Shown: one piece after another, positions 16,241 through 24,283 of the stretch | Layout of the letters: each line of letters opens with the position of its first letter | Numbering within the stretch: position 1 is the stretch's first letter | Assembly (NCBI GenBank): GCA_014268975.2 | Contig: CP077096.1 | Span: forward strand, 553,001-617,000 | DNA: 64,000 nt | Reading direction: 5' to 3' | Source: Pseudomonas wayambapalatensis | GTDB taxonomy: Bacteria; Pseudomonadota; Gammaproteobacteria; Pseudomonadales; Pseudomonadaceae | Program-made: the position numbers and the translations under genes | Notes under the pieces: generated by a model | Database searches by the model: none | What the model was told of the DNA's origin: nothing | Seen by the model: the letters and a program-made list of their open reading frames with translations, nothing else

Positions 16241-18538
16241 ATGAAACCTCAGAGCATCCCCGGCGCCTGCGCCCGCTTCACCCGCGGCGGCAGCCGCCTC
16301 TCACCGCTTGCCTTGTGTATCGCCTTCAGTCTGTCTGCAGGTGCCTTTGCGGCTGATCCCCAGCCCCTGGAGCTGGGCGCCACCAACATCGAAGACAGCG
16401 CGCTGCCCAGTGCCGACGACGCCGGCCAGCTCGGCTATACCGTCGAGAGCACGCGCAGCTCCACCGGCCTGAACCTGACCCCGCGCCAGACCCCGCAGTC
16501 GGTGACCAGCATCACCCGCCAGCAGATGGACGACCGCGATGTGCACAGCATCGAGCAGGCGCTCGACACTGCACCAGGGATCAGCATGAGCAAGATGGAA
16601 GTCGGCGGGCGTACCGATTTCCGCGCCCGTGGCTATTCGATCAGCAACTGGAAGATCGATGGCCTGCAGTTCCCCGGCGGCTCTGACTTCAGCGGCAGCG
16701 GCAACGCGCTGAACCTGGACCTGTACGAGCGCATCGACATCGTGCGTGGCGCCAACGGCCTGCTCGGCGGCACCGGCGACCCGTCGGCAACGGTCAACCT
16801 GATCCGCAAGGCACCGACCCGCACCTTCGGCGGCAGCGCATACGCCACCTACGGCAGCTGGGACAAACGCCGCCTGGGCGCCGACCTCAACCTGCCGCTC
16901 TCCGAAGACGGCCGCCTGCGCTCGCGCTTCGTGGTCACCCAGCAGGACGCCAACTCGTTCCGTGACAATCAGTCCGAGCGCGCTCGCGCAGCGCTGGCCA
17001 ACTTCGAGTTCGACCTGGACGACGCCACCACCCTCGGTGCCGGTTACCAGTACGAATACAACAAGGTGGTCGGTGGCGGCTGGGGCGCCAACATCCCGAT
17101 CTGGTATGGCGACGGCAGCAAGACCGACCTGCCGCGCAGCACCAACGTGGTGCCCAGCTGGAGCTTCGGCGAGTACATCACCCGCACCACCTTCGGCTCG
17201 CTGCAGCACCACTTCGACAACGACTGGACCCTGGACCTGAAAGGTTCGCAGAGCACCAGCGATGCCCTCAACCACCGCGGCCTGGCCAAGGTCAACTCGT
17301 CCGGGCGCGGTGTCTATGGCGGCTACTGGGATCAGGATGGCAGCGGTGCGGTGCTCAACGGCCTGCACAGCTCCAGCGACACCACCCAGCAATCGGCGCA
17401 GATCGACCTGTCTGGCCCGTTCCAGATGTTCGGCCGCACCCACCAGGCGATGGTCGGCTACAACGACAGCCGCACTGTGGCCTGGTCGCCGGAATACACC
17501 TGCACCATGGTCAGCGCCAACAGCGTCAGCGCCCCGGCCCTGGGCTGCCAGTTCCGCGCCAACAACGGCCTGCCGCTGAGCAACTGGCTCAATGGCGTGG
17601 ACAGCGACTACGACATGCTCGCCTCGCGGACTGGCCGTCACAGCAAGACCACTACCCGCCTGCAAGGCATGTACGCGGCCACTCGCCTGAGCATCACCGA
17701 CCCGCTGTCGGTGATCCTCGGTGTGCGCAGCACCGACTACTCGGCCACCACCCGCAACGTCAGCGGCGTGCGCAGCAACCAGCAGAACAACGGCATCGTC
17801 ACCCCTTACCTGGGCGCGGTGTATGACCTCAACGACACCTACTCGGTGTACGCCAGCTACACCGACATCTTCAACCCGCAGACTGAAGAGACCGCCAGCG
17901 GCACCAAGGTCGAGCCGATCCGCGGCCAGAGCTACGAGACCGGCATCAAGGCCGCCTGGTTCGACGGCCGCCTGAACGCATCCGCCGCGTACTTCCGCAC
18001 CAAACAGGAGAACAAGGCAGTCACCGACGGCGACCTGCTGACCCCGACCGGCGCCACCGCCTACAAAGCAGGTTCCGGCCAGGAGACCGACGGTATCGAC
18101 CTGGAACTCGCCGGCGCCCTGACCGAGAACTGGAACGTCTACGCCGGCTACACCTACCTGCACTTCCGCCGCCTCGACAGCGACGGACGCAGCGATCCGT
18201 CGCACCTGTTCAAGGCCTCGACCACCTACCGGTTGTCCGGCCTGCTCGACCGCCTGACCCTCGGCACCGGCGTCACCGCGCAGACCAACATCCGCGCGCT
18301 GTCCACCCCGGCCGGCCAGCCGACCAACGGTGTCAGCCGTAGCTCAAGCGACGTCAACTGGTCGGGATATGCGATCTGGAATGCCATGGCCAAGTACCAG
18401 CTGACCGACGACACCAGCGTCAGCCTCAACGCCAACAACCTGTTCGACAAGCACTACTACACCCGCTACGGCTTCTACGCCGGAGCGATCTATGGCGATC
18501 CGCGCAACCTGTCGCTGACGGTCAGCACGGCGTTCTGA
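16241..18538 (+). CDS. TonB-dependent ferric-hydroxamate receptor, FhuE-like
   Basis: Protein of 765 residues with an AFA-A signal cleavage site near residue 38 and no STN domain, consistent with control by the neighbouring two-component system rather than a FecIR pair. The plug shows TPRQTPQSVTSITRQQMDD and IVRGANGLLGGTGDPSATVN; the barrel contains blocks like FhuE of E. coli (AYATYGSWDKRRLGADLNLP, YAATRLSITDPLSVILGVRS, TPYLGAVYDLNDTYSVYASY, NNLFDKHYYTRYG) and ends in Phe. FhuE takes up coprogen and rhodotorulic acid, so a fungal-type hydroxamate is a reasonable guess, but ligand choice cannot be read from the sequence. Confidence 0.87.
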   Translation: MKPQSIPGACARFTRGGSRLSPLALCIAFSLSAGAFAADPQPLELGATNIEDSALPSADDAGQLGYTVESTRSSTGLNLTPRQTPQSVTSITRQQMDDRDVHSIEQALDTAPGISMSKMEVGGRTDFRARGYSISNWKIDGLQFPGGSDFSGSGNALNLDLYERIDIVRGANGLLGGTGDPSATVNLIRKAPTRTFGGSAYATYGSWDKRRLGADLNLPLSEDGRLRSRFVVTQQDANSFRDNQSERARAALANFEFDLDDATTLGAGYQYEYNKVVGGGWGANIPIWYGDGSKTDLPRSTNVVPSWSFGEYITRTTFGSLQHHFDNDWTLDLKGSQSTSDALNHRGLAKVNSSGRGVYGGYWDQDGSGAVLNGLHSSSDTTQQSAQIDLSGPFQMFGRTHQAMVGYNDSRTVAWSPEYTCTMVSANSVSAPALGCQFRANNGLPLSNWLNGVDSDYDMLASRTGRHSKTTTRLQGMYAATRLSITDPLSVILGVRSTDYSATTRNVSGVRSNQQNNGIVTPYLGAVYDLNDTYSVYASYTDIFNPQTEETASGTKVEPIRGQSYETGIKAAWFDGRLNASAAYFRTKQENKAVTDGDLLTPTGATAYKAGSGQETDGIDLELAGALTENWNVYAGYTYLHFRRLDSDGRSDPSHLFKASTTYRLSGLLDRLTLGTGVTAQTNIRALSTPAGQPTNGVSRSSSDVNWSGYAIWNAMAKYQLTDDTSVSLNANNLFDKHYYTRYGFYAGAIYGDPRNLSLTVSTAF

Positions 18539-18561
18539 CGAAACATCCGCACCTGTTGCAA

Positions 18562-18603
18562 TGAACATATGGAAATCCGTATATTCGGATTTCCATATGT
18601 TCA
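18562..18603. promoter_or_regulatory. 18-bp perfect inverted repeat, likely ArsR operator/promoter
   Basis: TGAACATATGGAAATCCG (18562-18579) and CGGATTTCCATATGTTCA (18586-18603) pair perfectly around TATATT. It lies 11 bases before the arsR start codon, where ArsR autorepression operates. The tail to arsR is too short for a long leader, so this should be the ars operator. Confidence 0.75.
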
Positions 18604-18614
18604 GGTGCCCCCTC

Positions 18615-18962
18615 ATGATCACCCCCACCCAGGTCTTCAAGTCCCTCGCCGACGAGACCCGCGTCCGCGCCACCTTGCTGATCGCCCGTCTTGGCGAACT
18701 GTGTGTGTGCGAACTGATGTGCGCCCTCGACGACAGCCAGCCGAAAATCAGCCGCCACCTCGCCCAGTTGCGCAGCGCCGGCCTGTTGCTGGACCGCCGC
18801 CAGGGGCAGTGGGTGTACTACCGCCTCAACCCTGAACTGCCCGCCTGGGTCGGCGAGCTGTTGCAGGTCACCGCCCAGGCCAATGGCGCCTGGCTCCAGG
18901 ACAACATCGCCCGCCTGCAGCACATGGACGATCGCCCCGTCCGTGCCGCTGCCTGCTGCTGA
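18615..18962 (+). CDS. arsR: ArsR, arsenite-responsive transcriptional repressor
   Basis: 115 residues from ATG 18615; an upstream in-frame ATG at 18561 would put the operator inside the gene. The winged-helix core contains the trivalent-arsenic site ELCVCEL (Cys30, Cys32) and the recognition helix (DSQPKISRHLAQLR), followed by the wing (RQGQWVYYRL). The protein ends in Cys-Cys, which might add a metal-binding site. It represses the ars operon and releases DNA on binding As(III) or Sb(III). It is 18 bases upstream of arsB. Confidence 0.93.
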   Translation: MITPTQVFKSLADETRVRATLLIARLGELCVCELMCALDDSQPKISRHLAQLRSAGLLLDRRQGQWVYYRLNPELPAWVGELLQVTAQANGAWLQDNIARLQHMDDRPVRAAACC

Positions 18963-18980
18963 GTGGACGAGGTCCTGCCG

Positions 18981-20264
18981 ATGCTGATCGCCGCCTGCGT
19001 CTTCGTCTTCACCCTCATCCTGGTCATCTGGCAGCCCAAGGGGCTCGGTGTCGGCTGGAGCGCCAGTTTCGGCGCGCTGCTGGCGCTGCTGTTCGGCGCG
19101 GTGTCGTTGCACGACATTCCCGCCGTCTGGGCGATCATCTGGAATGCCACGGCCACCTTCATCGCCATCATCATCGTCAGCCTGCTGCTCGATGAGGCCG
19201 GCTTCTTCGAGTGGTCCGCCCTGCACGTGGCGCGCTGGGCACGCGGCGACGGACGCCGCCTGTTCGCCTTCATCGTGCTGCTCGGCGCGGCGGTGTCGGC
19301 ACTGTTCGCCAACGACGGCGCCGCGCTGATCCTCACCCCCATCGTCATGTCGATGTTGCTGGCGCTGCGCTTCTCGCCCGGCGCGACCCTGGCCTTCGTC
19401 ATGGCCGCAGGCTTCATCGCCGACACCGCCAGCCTGCCGCTGGTGGTGTCGAACCTGGTGAACATCGTCTCGGCCGACTACTTCGGGCTGGGCTTCGGCG
19501 CCTACGCCTCGGTGATGCTGCCGGTCAACCTGGCGGCGGTGGCCGCCACCCTGCTGGTGCTGTTCCTGTACTTCCGGCGCGACATCCCGGCGCGCTATGC
19601 CCTGGATGACCTCAAGGCCCCGGCCCTGGCCATCCGCGACCGCGCGACCTTCCGCGTCGGCTGGGTGGTGCTGCTGGCGCTGCTGGTGGGCCTGTTCGTG
19701 CTCGAACCGCTGGGCATCCCGGTCAGCGCCGTGGCCGCCGCCTGCGCCGCCGTGCTGTTCGCCGTTGCCGCCCGCGGCCACGTGATCTCCACCCGCCGCG
19801 TGCTGCGCGAAGCGCCCTGGCAGATCGTGGTGTTCTCGCTGGGCATGTACCTGGTGGTGTACGGCCTGCGCAACGCCGGCATGACCGACGCCCTGGCCGG
19901 CGTGCTCGACCGCCTCGCAGCCCACGGCCTGTGGGCCGCCACCCTCGGCACCGGCCTGATTGCAGCGTTGCTGTCGTCGGTGATGAACAACATGCCCAGC
20001 GTGCTGGTCGGCGCCCTGTCGATCCAGGCCAGCGGCGCCGAAGGCCTGGTGCGCGACGCGATGATCTACGCCAACGTCATCGGCTGCGACCTCGGCCCGA
20101 AGATCACCCCCATCGGCAGCCTCGCCACCTTGCTCTGGCTGCACGTGCTGGCCCGCAAAGGCATGCGCATCACCTGGGGGTACTACTTCAAGGTCGGCAT
20201 CCTGCTGACCCTGCCGGTGCTGCTGATCACCCTTTCCGCCCTGGCACTGCGCCTGGGCCTTTGA
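18981..20264 (+). CDS. arsB: ArsB, arsenite/antimonite efflux permease
   Basis: 427 residues from ATG 18981; a GTG at 18963 would add six residues. About twelve membrane segments are visible, with the ArsB/NhaD-type motifs [36 protein letters not shown] and [14 protein letters not shown]. It extrudes As(III) and Sb(III) from the cytoplasm using the proton gradient. It sits between the repressor and the arsenate reductase, so the operon covers detection, reduction and export. Confidence 0.95.
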   Translation: MLIAACVFVFTLILVIWQPKGLGVGWSASFGALLALLFGAVSLHDIPAVWAIIWNATATFIAIIIVSLLLDEAGFFEWSALHVARWARGDGRRLFAFIVLLGAAVSALFANDGAALILTPIVMSMLLALRFSPGATLAFVMAAGFIADTASLPLVVSNLVNIVSADYFGLGFGAYASVMLPVNLAAVAATLLVLFLYFRRDIPARYALDDLKAPALAIRDRATFRVGWVVLLALLVGLFVLEPLGIPVSAVAAACAAVLFAVAARGHVISTRRVLREAPWQIVVFSLGMYLVVYGLRNAGMTDALAGVLDRLAAHGLWAATLGTGLIAALLSSVMNNMPSVLVGALSIQASGAEGLVRDAMIYANVIGCDLGPKITPIGSLATLLWLHVLARKGMRITWGYYFKVGILLTLPVLLITLSALALRLGL

Positions 20265-20291
20265 CAACCGCCACGCGGCGGGGAGCGAGCG

Positions 20292-20762
20292 ATGCGAATC
20301 CTGTTCATGTGCACTGCCAACAGCTGTCGCAGCATTCTGTGCGAAGCCCTGTTCAACCACCTCGCCCCGCAAGGCTACCAAGCCATCAGCGCCGGCAGCT
20401 TCCCACGAGGCCAGGTGCTGCCGCGCAGCCTGCAGACCCTGCAGCAAGCCGGCATCGCCATCGACGGCCTGAGCAGCAAGGGCAACGAAGCCTTCGAAGG
20501 CAACCCGCCAGACATCGTCATCACCGTCTGCGACAAGGCCGCTGGTGAAGCGTGCCCCGTGTACTTCGGCCCCGCGCTCAAGGCCCATTGGGGGTTGGAA
20601 GACCCTTCCGACGTGGTGGGCGACGAAGCCGCGATCGACGGCGCGTTCCGGGCAACCCTCGCGCATATTCAACGGCGTTTCGAGGCGTTCTTCGCGCTGC
20701 ATCCGGATACCCTCGACCGCGACCAGCTCAAGCGCGAGCTGGACCGCGTCGGCACGCTCTGA
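20292..20762 (+). CDS. arsC: ArsC, arsenate reductase of the low-molecular-weight phosphatase/thioredoxin type
   Basis: 156 residues. The phosphatase-like loop CTANSCRS (Cys7, Arg13) and a later Cys pair (Cys80 and Cys88 in VCDKAAGEACP) match the thioredoxin-coupled ArsC of the S. aureus pI258 family rather than the glutaredoxin type of E. coli. It reduces As(V) to As(III) for export by ArsB. A GGGAGCGAGCG sequence precedes the ATG, and the gene is 27 bases after arsB. Confidence 0.93.
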   Translation: MRILFMCTANSCRSILCEALFNHLAPQGYQAISAGSFPRGQVLPRSLQTLQQAGIAIDGLSSKGNEAFEGNPPDIVITVCDKAAGEACPVYFGPALKAHWGLEDPSDVVGDEAAIDGAFRATLAHIQRRFEAFFALHPDTLDRDQLKRELDRVGTL

Positions 20763-20771
20763 GGAGGCCCC

Positions 20772-20849
20772 ATGTCAAACACCCTTGCCAACCTCGACCC
20801 CTCGCTGTTCGACGACCTGCGCGGACAGCCACCGGATGCGCCCAGGTAG
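20772..20849 (+). pseudogene. arsH: arsH, 5' fragment only (25 codons)
   Basis: A well-placed GAGGAGG precedes the ATG at 20772. The 25 residues MSNTLANLDPSLF...PPDAPR match the typical N-terminus of ArsH (an NADPH:FMN oxidoreductase of organoarsenicals) up to the PPR that normally leads into ILLLYGS, then a TAG follows and the sequence changes to unrelated AT-rich DNA. The rest of arsH is absent from the window. It marks the left edge of the foreign segment. Confidence 0.75.
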
Positions 20850-20945
20850 ACAACGCAAACATAGCTTTGTGATATCAGATTCTCCCGATATTATTGCCGC
20901 TCTATTCAGCACCACCATATGACAGGCATCAGTTAAAGGGATTGA

Positions 20946-21602
20946 TTGGTGGGCAGGATTCATTTCGATGTTGACGCCGTCTATTGCATCTCGCTCGATG
21001 CACGGAGTGACAGGCGTGAGTTGTTCAGGAAGAGCATTGGCAAGGTGCTCGACAACCAAGTGATATTTCATGTCGTGCAGAAGCACGGCGACCCCAAGCG
21101 CGGCTGCTACGAGTCTCACCAGCAACTCGCCCAGCGCGCGCTCGAGGAGGGCCTGGAGCGGATTCTGATTTTTGAAGATGACGTGATGCCCTACGAGCTT
21201 AAAGCCTCGCGGATCGCCTGGGTAAACCGCTTCATGCGTCGCCATCGATTCGAGGCCTTGCACCTCGGCTACAGCATGGGCCGAACCTGGTTAACCTGGT
21301 TCCCGTTCATTGCACGGGGCCGCGTGGTGGCCCTTCATGCATACGTGCTTTCACGCAAAGGCTGCGCGATCCTGGCGCAGACACCGTATGACGGTACGCC
21401 TGTGGACGTGATGTTCAAGCGACGGATCCGGCAACACTGTGTGTTCCCGATGATGTTCCGCCAGCATGCTGCTGCTGTCACGGGTAGCGACCTTGAGGAC
21501 GTGGTGAAGAACGAAGACGACTGGTGGGAGCGTAACTGGCGCAAGCACTGGCGTTCTCCGCTGAAGAACTTCTGGCGCACTGTGCTGCGTTTGGATTTCT
21601 GA
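20946..21602 (+). CDS. glycosyltransferase family 25 (LPS sugar transferase type)
   Basis: 218 residues. The start is the TTG at 20946 or GTG at 20949, preceded by AAAGGG. The N-terminal VYCISLDARSDRRELF motif and the acidic ILIFEDDV motif are typical of GT25 enzymes that add galactose or similar sugars to lipopolysaccharide or capsule. A late basic/aromatic region (DDWWERNWRKHWRSPLKNFWRTVLR) may contact the membrane. The gene is isolated, follows the arsH break, and is AT-richer upstream than the ars genes, consistent with horizontal gain, possibly as a phage or island cargo gene that changes surface sugars. The acceptor is unknown. Confidence 0.75.
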   Translation: MVGRIHFDVDAVYCISLDARSDRRELFRKSIGKVLDNQVIFHVVQKHGDPKRGCYESHQQLAQRALEEGLERILIFEDDVMPYELKASRIAWVNRFMRRHRFEALHLGYSMGRTWLTWFPFIARGRVVALHAYVLSRKGCAILAQTPYDGTPVDVMFKRRIRQHCVFPMMFRQHAAAVTGSDLEDVVKNEDDWWERNWRKHWRSPLKNFWRTVLRLDF

Positions 21603-21762
21603 CCGGAGGGGGATGGGATCCATGCCGTCCCCATCCCGACAACCGGATAGCTGCCAAGGGCGGCCAGGCCTTCGCTGCCGAAGAGCTTGTACTCGCGCTC
21701 TCTGGGCTTTGTCCTTCGTCGGCTTGTGCTCTAAGCCACTTGTCTGGTGCCCGGAATTACGT

Positions 21763-21790
21763 CACTGTAAAGACCATTGTCATTACAGTG
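21763..21790. promoter_or_regulatory. inverted repeat upstream of relB, likely autoregulatory operator
   Basis: CACTGTAA (21763-21770) and TTACAGTG (21783-21790) are perfect 8-base arms with a 12-base spacer, ending 12 bases before the relB ATG. RelB-type antitoxins usually bind such repeats. Confidence 0.55.
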
Positions 21791-21801
21791 AGCAAGCGAC
21801 A

Positions 21802-22041
21802 ATGGCCTCCATCAATGTTCGTGTCGACGACGATCTCAAAATCCGAGCCTATCGTGAGCTTGAGCGGTTGGGTGTTACGCCCTCCGAGCTTATGCGCCAA
21901 GCATTGCAGTACGTCGCCGAGCGCGGGCAGCTGCCTTTTAAACCTGTCCTCATGACCGATGAGGATGAGGCGCTGCTAGCGACCGTTCGCGAGCGCCTTG
22001 CCGACCCTCAGCGAGTGAAGGTTTCTCTGGATGACCTATAG
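21802..22041 (+). CDS. relB: RelB/DinJ-family antitoxin
   Basis: 79 residues from ATG 21802. It opens with the ribbon-helix-helix pattern of RelB/DinJ antitoxins (MASINVRVDDDLKIRAYRELERLGVTPSELMRQALQYVAERGQLPF) and a C-terminal acidic tail that would neutralise the toxin. The longer frame reaching back to 21613 has no family resemblance and is rejected. It overlaps the relE start. The toxin is frameshifted (next feature), so the antitoxin may now act only as a repressor. Confidence 0.85.
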   Translation: MASINVRVDDDLKIRAYRELERLGVTPSELMRQALQYVAERGQLPFKPVLMTDEDEALLATVRERLADPQRVKVSLDDL

Positions 22042-22185
22042 CCTTGAGTTCGATGCGCGAGCGCTAAAGGAATGGCAGAAGTTGGGGGATACGGTCCGGC
22101 AGCAACTCAAGAAAAACTCGTCTCGGTTTTACTGAATCCGAGGATCGAAGCGAACCGGCTGCATAGCTTGCCGGACTGCTACATG
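22031..22185 (+). pseudogene. relE: RelE-family toxin, frameshifted and truncated
   Basis: Starts with MTYSLEFDARALKEWQKLGD, a typical RelE N-terminus, and runs to QQLKK. There the run of A at about 22112-22116 is one base short: the reading frame ends after NSSRFY, while the next frame continues the family (KLVSVLLNPRIEANRLHSLPDCY). After DCY the sequence changes to an unrelated phage fragment, so the C-terminal catalytic part is also missing. The toxin should be inactive. Confidence 0.8.
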
Positions 22186-22186
22186 A

Positions 22187-22360
22187 ATCGCCCTTGGTTT
22201 CCTAGAGACTCTCCAAGCTCAGGAAATAGCGTTTCTCATACTCCAAGAAGACGGTTCAGTCCTGGAGTACACCGAGCCGTTGCTTGATCACGACGAGGTG
22301 GTGTTCCGCCCGGACGACGATCCCACGCCGATCATCGTCAAGCGCACCGTCCCCGCCTGA
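22187..22360 (+). pseudogene. 3' fragment of a probable phage gene
   Basis: An open frame with no start codon, entered directly from the relE break: residues include LETLQAQEIAFLILQEDG and EYTEPLLDHDEVVFRPDDD, ending PTPIIVKRTVPA. It is followed by an intrinsic terminator and the endolysin remnant, as at the end of a phage structural block. The family is not recognised. Confidence 0.4.
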
Positions 22361-22371
22361 GCCGAACAGAC

Positions 22372-22398
22372 ATACCGCCCACGAGGCGGTATTTTTTT
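22372..22398 (+). terminator. intrinsic terminator
   Basis: ATACCGCC (22372-22379), loop CACGA, GGCGGTAT (22385-22392) followed by a run of T. It lies between the phage fragment and the endolysin remnant. Confidence 0.8.
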
Positions 22399-22414
22399 GC
22401 CTGGAGAAACCCCA

Positions 22415-23022
22415 ATGCCGGTCACTGAGCAGCAGTTGCTGCAGATCCTTCCCAATGTCCGCCCAGTTGCGGGCATTTTGTGCCTGCTCTAAACCGGGCG
22501 ATGCAGCGCTGGAAGATCGATAGCCGCCTGCGCATCGCTGCCTTCCTGGTCCAGGTAGGCCACGAGTCTGGCCAGCTGCGCAACCTGGTGGAGAACCTCA
22601 ACTACAGCGCCGAGTCCTGGTGCGCACCTGGCCAAGTCGGTTCACCACGCAGACTGCTGGCGCCTACGCTCGGCAGCCCGAAAAGATCGCGAACCGTGTG
22701 TATGGTGGTCGCATGGTTAACGGTCCGGAGGTTGCCGGCGATGGCTGGCGCTACCGTGGGCGCGGCCTGATCCAGCTGACGGTCGCGACAAAACTGCCGC
22801 GCCGCTGGCCAGGCGCTTGGACTTACTTAGCTCGATCAGCCCGAGCACGCAGCCGCGTCCGCTGCCTGGTGGTGGTCACAGCGTGGCCTGAACGAGCTGG
22901 CCGATGCCGGTCGAATTCAGGATATCGGCAGCATCATCAACACCGGCCAGCCTGAGCGCGTACCGCATGGTGAAGCTGAGCGGAAAGCGCTTTATCACCT
23001 TGCTGTGCGGGTGCTGGCATGA
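22415..23022 (+). pseudogene. phage endolysin (chitinase/GH19-like lysozyme), multiply frameshifted
   Basis: The pieces, read in successive frames, reconstruct a GH19-like endolysin: MPVTEQQLLQILPNVRPVAGI, then ALNRAMQRWKIDSRLRIAAF and VGHESGQL, RTWPSRFTT, PEKIANRVYGGRM, GDGWRYRGRGLIQLT and finally AERKALYHLAVRVLA. At least three frame changes are needed (near 22478, 22613 and 22780). The first coincides with a short T-run. A GGAGA sequence before the ATG is intact. The reading frame is dead, so this enzyme would not be made. Confidence 0.8.
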
Positions 23023-23381
23023 ACGCCTGGCTGCTTCGAATCACCGGCGCCGGCCTGCTGATCATGCTGGGCATGGCCATCGGCACATGGGCTACCACCA
23101 GCCACTTCCGGCCGCTGCTCGACCACCAGCAGGAGCAGGCCGCCCAGTGCGCCGCCGTGCGCGACAACTTGGCCGGCCTGGCGCAGGAGCAGGGCAAGGC
23201 CCTAGGCGACCTGACCCTGGCCGCGAACGAGCGCCAGGCCAGGGCAGAGCAAGCGTTGAGTGAGGCCAAGGCCAGCGCCCAGGACGATTACGCGACGGCG
23301 AACCGCCTACAGCAGGAGCGTATCGACGGCGACCAGTGCGCTGCCACCACGTCGATCATCAACAAGGAGCTTGGCCTATGA
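23019..23381 (+). CDS. Rz-like inner-membrane spanin (i-spanin)
   Basis: 120 residues with an N-terminal membrane anchor (LLIMLGMAIGTWATT), then a long helical, coiled-coil-prone periplasmic region rich in Gln, Ala and Glu. Its start overlaps the endolysin stop (ATGA), and the Rz1-type lipoprotein gene starts on its last codon. This is the standard lysis-cassette arrangement: the spanin pair fuses inner and outer membranes once the wall is cut. The coding frame is intact although the endolysin is not. Confidence 0.8.
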   Translation: MNAWLLRITGAGLLIMLGMAIGTWATTSHFRPLLDHQQEQAAQCAAVRDNLAGLAQEQGKALGDLTLAANERQARAEQALSEAKASAQDDYATANRLQQERIDGDQCAATTSIINKELGL

Positions 23382-23647
23382 AAGTTCAGGTGCTGCAGGT
23401 GATGCTGGCTGGCCTTCTGCTGGCTGGGTGTACCGCGAGGCCTGCGCCGGAGGTTCGCTACGTGCGCGTAAAGGTGCCGATGCAGGTGCCGTGCCGGGCG
23501 CCAGGGGGCGCGGTGCCGCCGTGGGCAGCTGCCGACCTATGGAAGACCGACAGCCTGGAGGTGAAGGTGCGGGCGTTACTTGCCGAGCGCCGCCAGCGCA
23601 TCGGGTACGAGAAGCAGCTGGAAGCAGCCGTTGGGGCCTGCCGATAG
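23378..23647 (+). CDS. Rz1-like outer-membrane spanin lipoprotein (o-spanin)
   Basis: 89 residues from ATG 23378, overlapping the Rz-like stop. The signal peptide ends in LLAGC, and a Pro-rich stretch follows (RPAPEVRYVRVKVPMQVPC), as in Rz1. The C-terminal part is helical (LEVKVRALLAERRQRIGYEKQLEAAV). It would pair with the i-spanin across the periplasm. Confidence 0.75.
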   Translation: MKVQVLQVMLAGLLLAGCTARPAPEVRYVRVKVPMQVPCRAPGGAVPPWAAADLWKTDSLEVKVRALLAERRQRIGYEKQLEAAVGACR

Positions 23648-23651
23648 TGAA

Positions 23652-24164
23652 CTACTTCGCGGTCCGCTTGCTCAGTGGAACGGCATTCCAGCGCTTCACC
23701 ATGCACTCGAGGTCTTGGTAAAGCGTCTCCCTGCCTACGCGTCGGCGGATAGCCTTGATGAAGGGCTCAGCCTGCTCAAACATGTTGACCACGGTCGTGA
23801 ACATGCTGTCTTTCAGGATTTTCTCGCAGTAGATCTGATGGCCAACGCAGACTGCGGTTCGCTCCCAGTGATTCAACACGTAACGGATTTGGTCTGCCTG
23901 CTCCGAGTTACGCTTCGCATCGTCGGTGGCATATGAGGCGATGTTGTCCACTGTGCTGGCCTGAAGGTCTCGGATGACCTTGTATCCCAGTCGCAGCATG
24001 TCGTCGGTCCGCGAGTTGAACAGTAGCAGCGCTGTCTCTTTCTGCTTGGCAATCGTGCGGTTGTGCTTGATTGTTGTGATGGTGGCGATCACCCCACCGA
24101 ATAGGATGAGGTTGTTCATCCCTGTGCTGGACAGGAACTTGAGAGTCAGGTCTAGGAATTCCAT
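23652..24164 (-). CDS. DUF4760-like membrane-anchored protein
   Basis: 170 residues from ATG 24164. One N-terminal membrane helix (NLILFGGVIATITTI) is followed by a soluble helical domain (TALLLFNSRTDDMLRLGYKVIRDLQ, RYVLNHWERTAVCVGHQIY). The length and layout fit DUF4760 proteins, which occur as accessory genes in phages and islands, but I cannot confirm the match. A longer frame up to 24227 would include the terminator hairpin and is rejected. It faces Rz1 tail-to-tail and could be a phage-carried accessory gene. Confidence 0.55.
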   Translation of the reverse strand: MEFLDLTLKFLSSTGMNNLILFGGVIATITTIKHNRTIAKQKETALLLFNSRTDDMLRLGYKVIRDLQASTVDNIASYATDDAKRNSEQADQIRYVLNHWERTAVCVGHQIYCEKILKDSMFTTVVNMFEQAEPFIKAIRRRVGRETLYQDLECMVKRWNAVPLSKRTAK

Positions 24165-24193
24165 TTCGATCGATTCACTGATTGACAGGCAGC

Positions 24194-24216
24194 AAAAAGG
24201 AGGCTTTCGCCTCCTT
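24194..24216 (-). terminator. intrinsic terminator
   Basis: On the minus strand AAGGAGGC, loop GAAA, GCCTCCTT (24197-24216) is followed by TTTTT. It lies 25 bases beyond the 13-residue ORF and just upstream of the DUF4760-like ATG. Confidence 0.85.
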
Positions 24217-24241
24217 CTCGCACGCATGGGTTAGGTGGTTG

Positions 24242-24283
24242 TTAGATGCCATCGTACTCGTCTTTAAGAATTTTCTTGGCCAT
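24242..24283 (-). CDS. 13-residue small ORF, MAKKILKDEYDGI
   Basis: An ATG at 24283 is preceded by an exceptionally good ribosome-binding site (AAAGGAGGAAACC) and opens MAKKILKDEYDGI, ending in TAA. A terminator follows after 25 bases. The strong start and dedicated terminator argue for a real transcript, either a leader peptide for the DUF4760-like gene or a stand-alone small protein. No homologue is recognised. Confidence 0.45.
   Translation of the reverse strand: MAKKILKDEYDGI

Noticed and set aside
18522-20702. A 726-codon open frame on the minus strand across arsR, arsB and arsC
   Set aside because: Antisense to clear ars genes; Gln/Gly/His-rich low-complexity translation.
20850-20945. 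Search for the rest of arsH after the truncation
   Set aside because: No ArsH-like sequence is seen in any frame in this short AT-rich stretch.
24165-24227. Longer start for the DUF4760-like gene
   Set aside because: It would translate through the intrinsic terminator hairpin and begins with an Arg-rich, non-conserved stretch.
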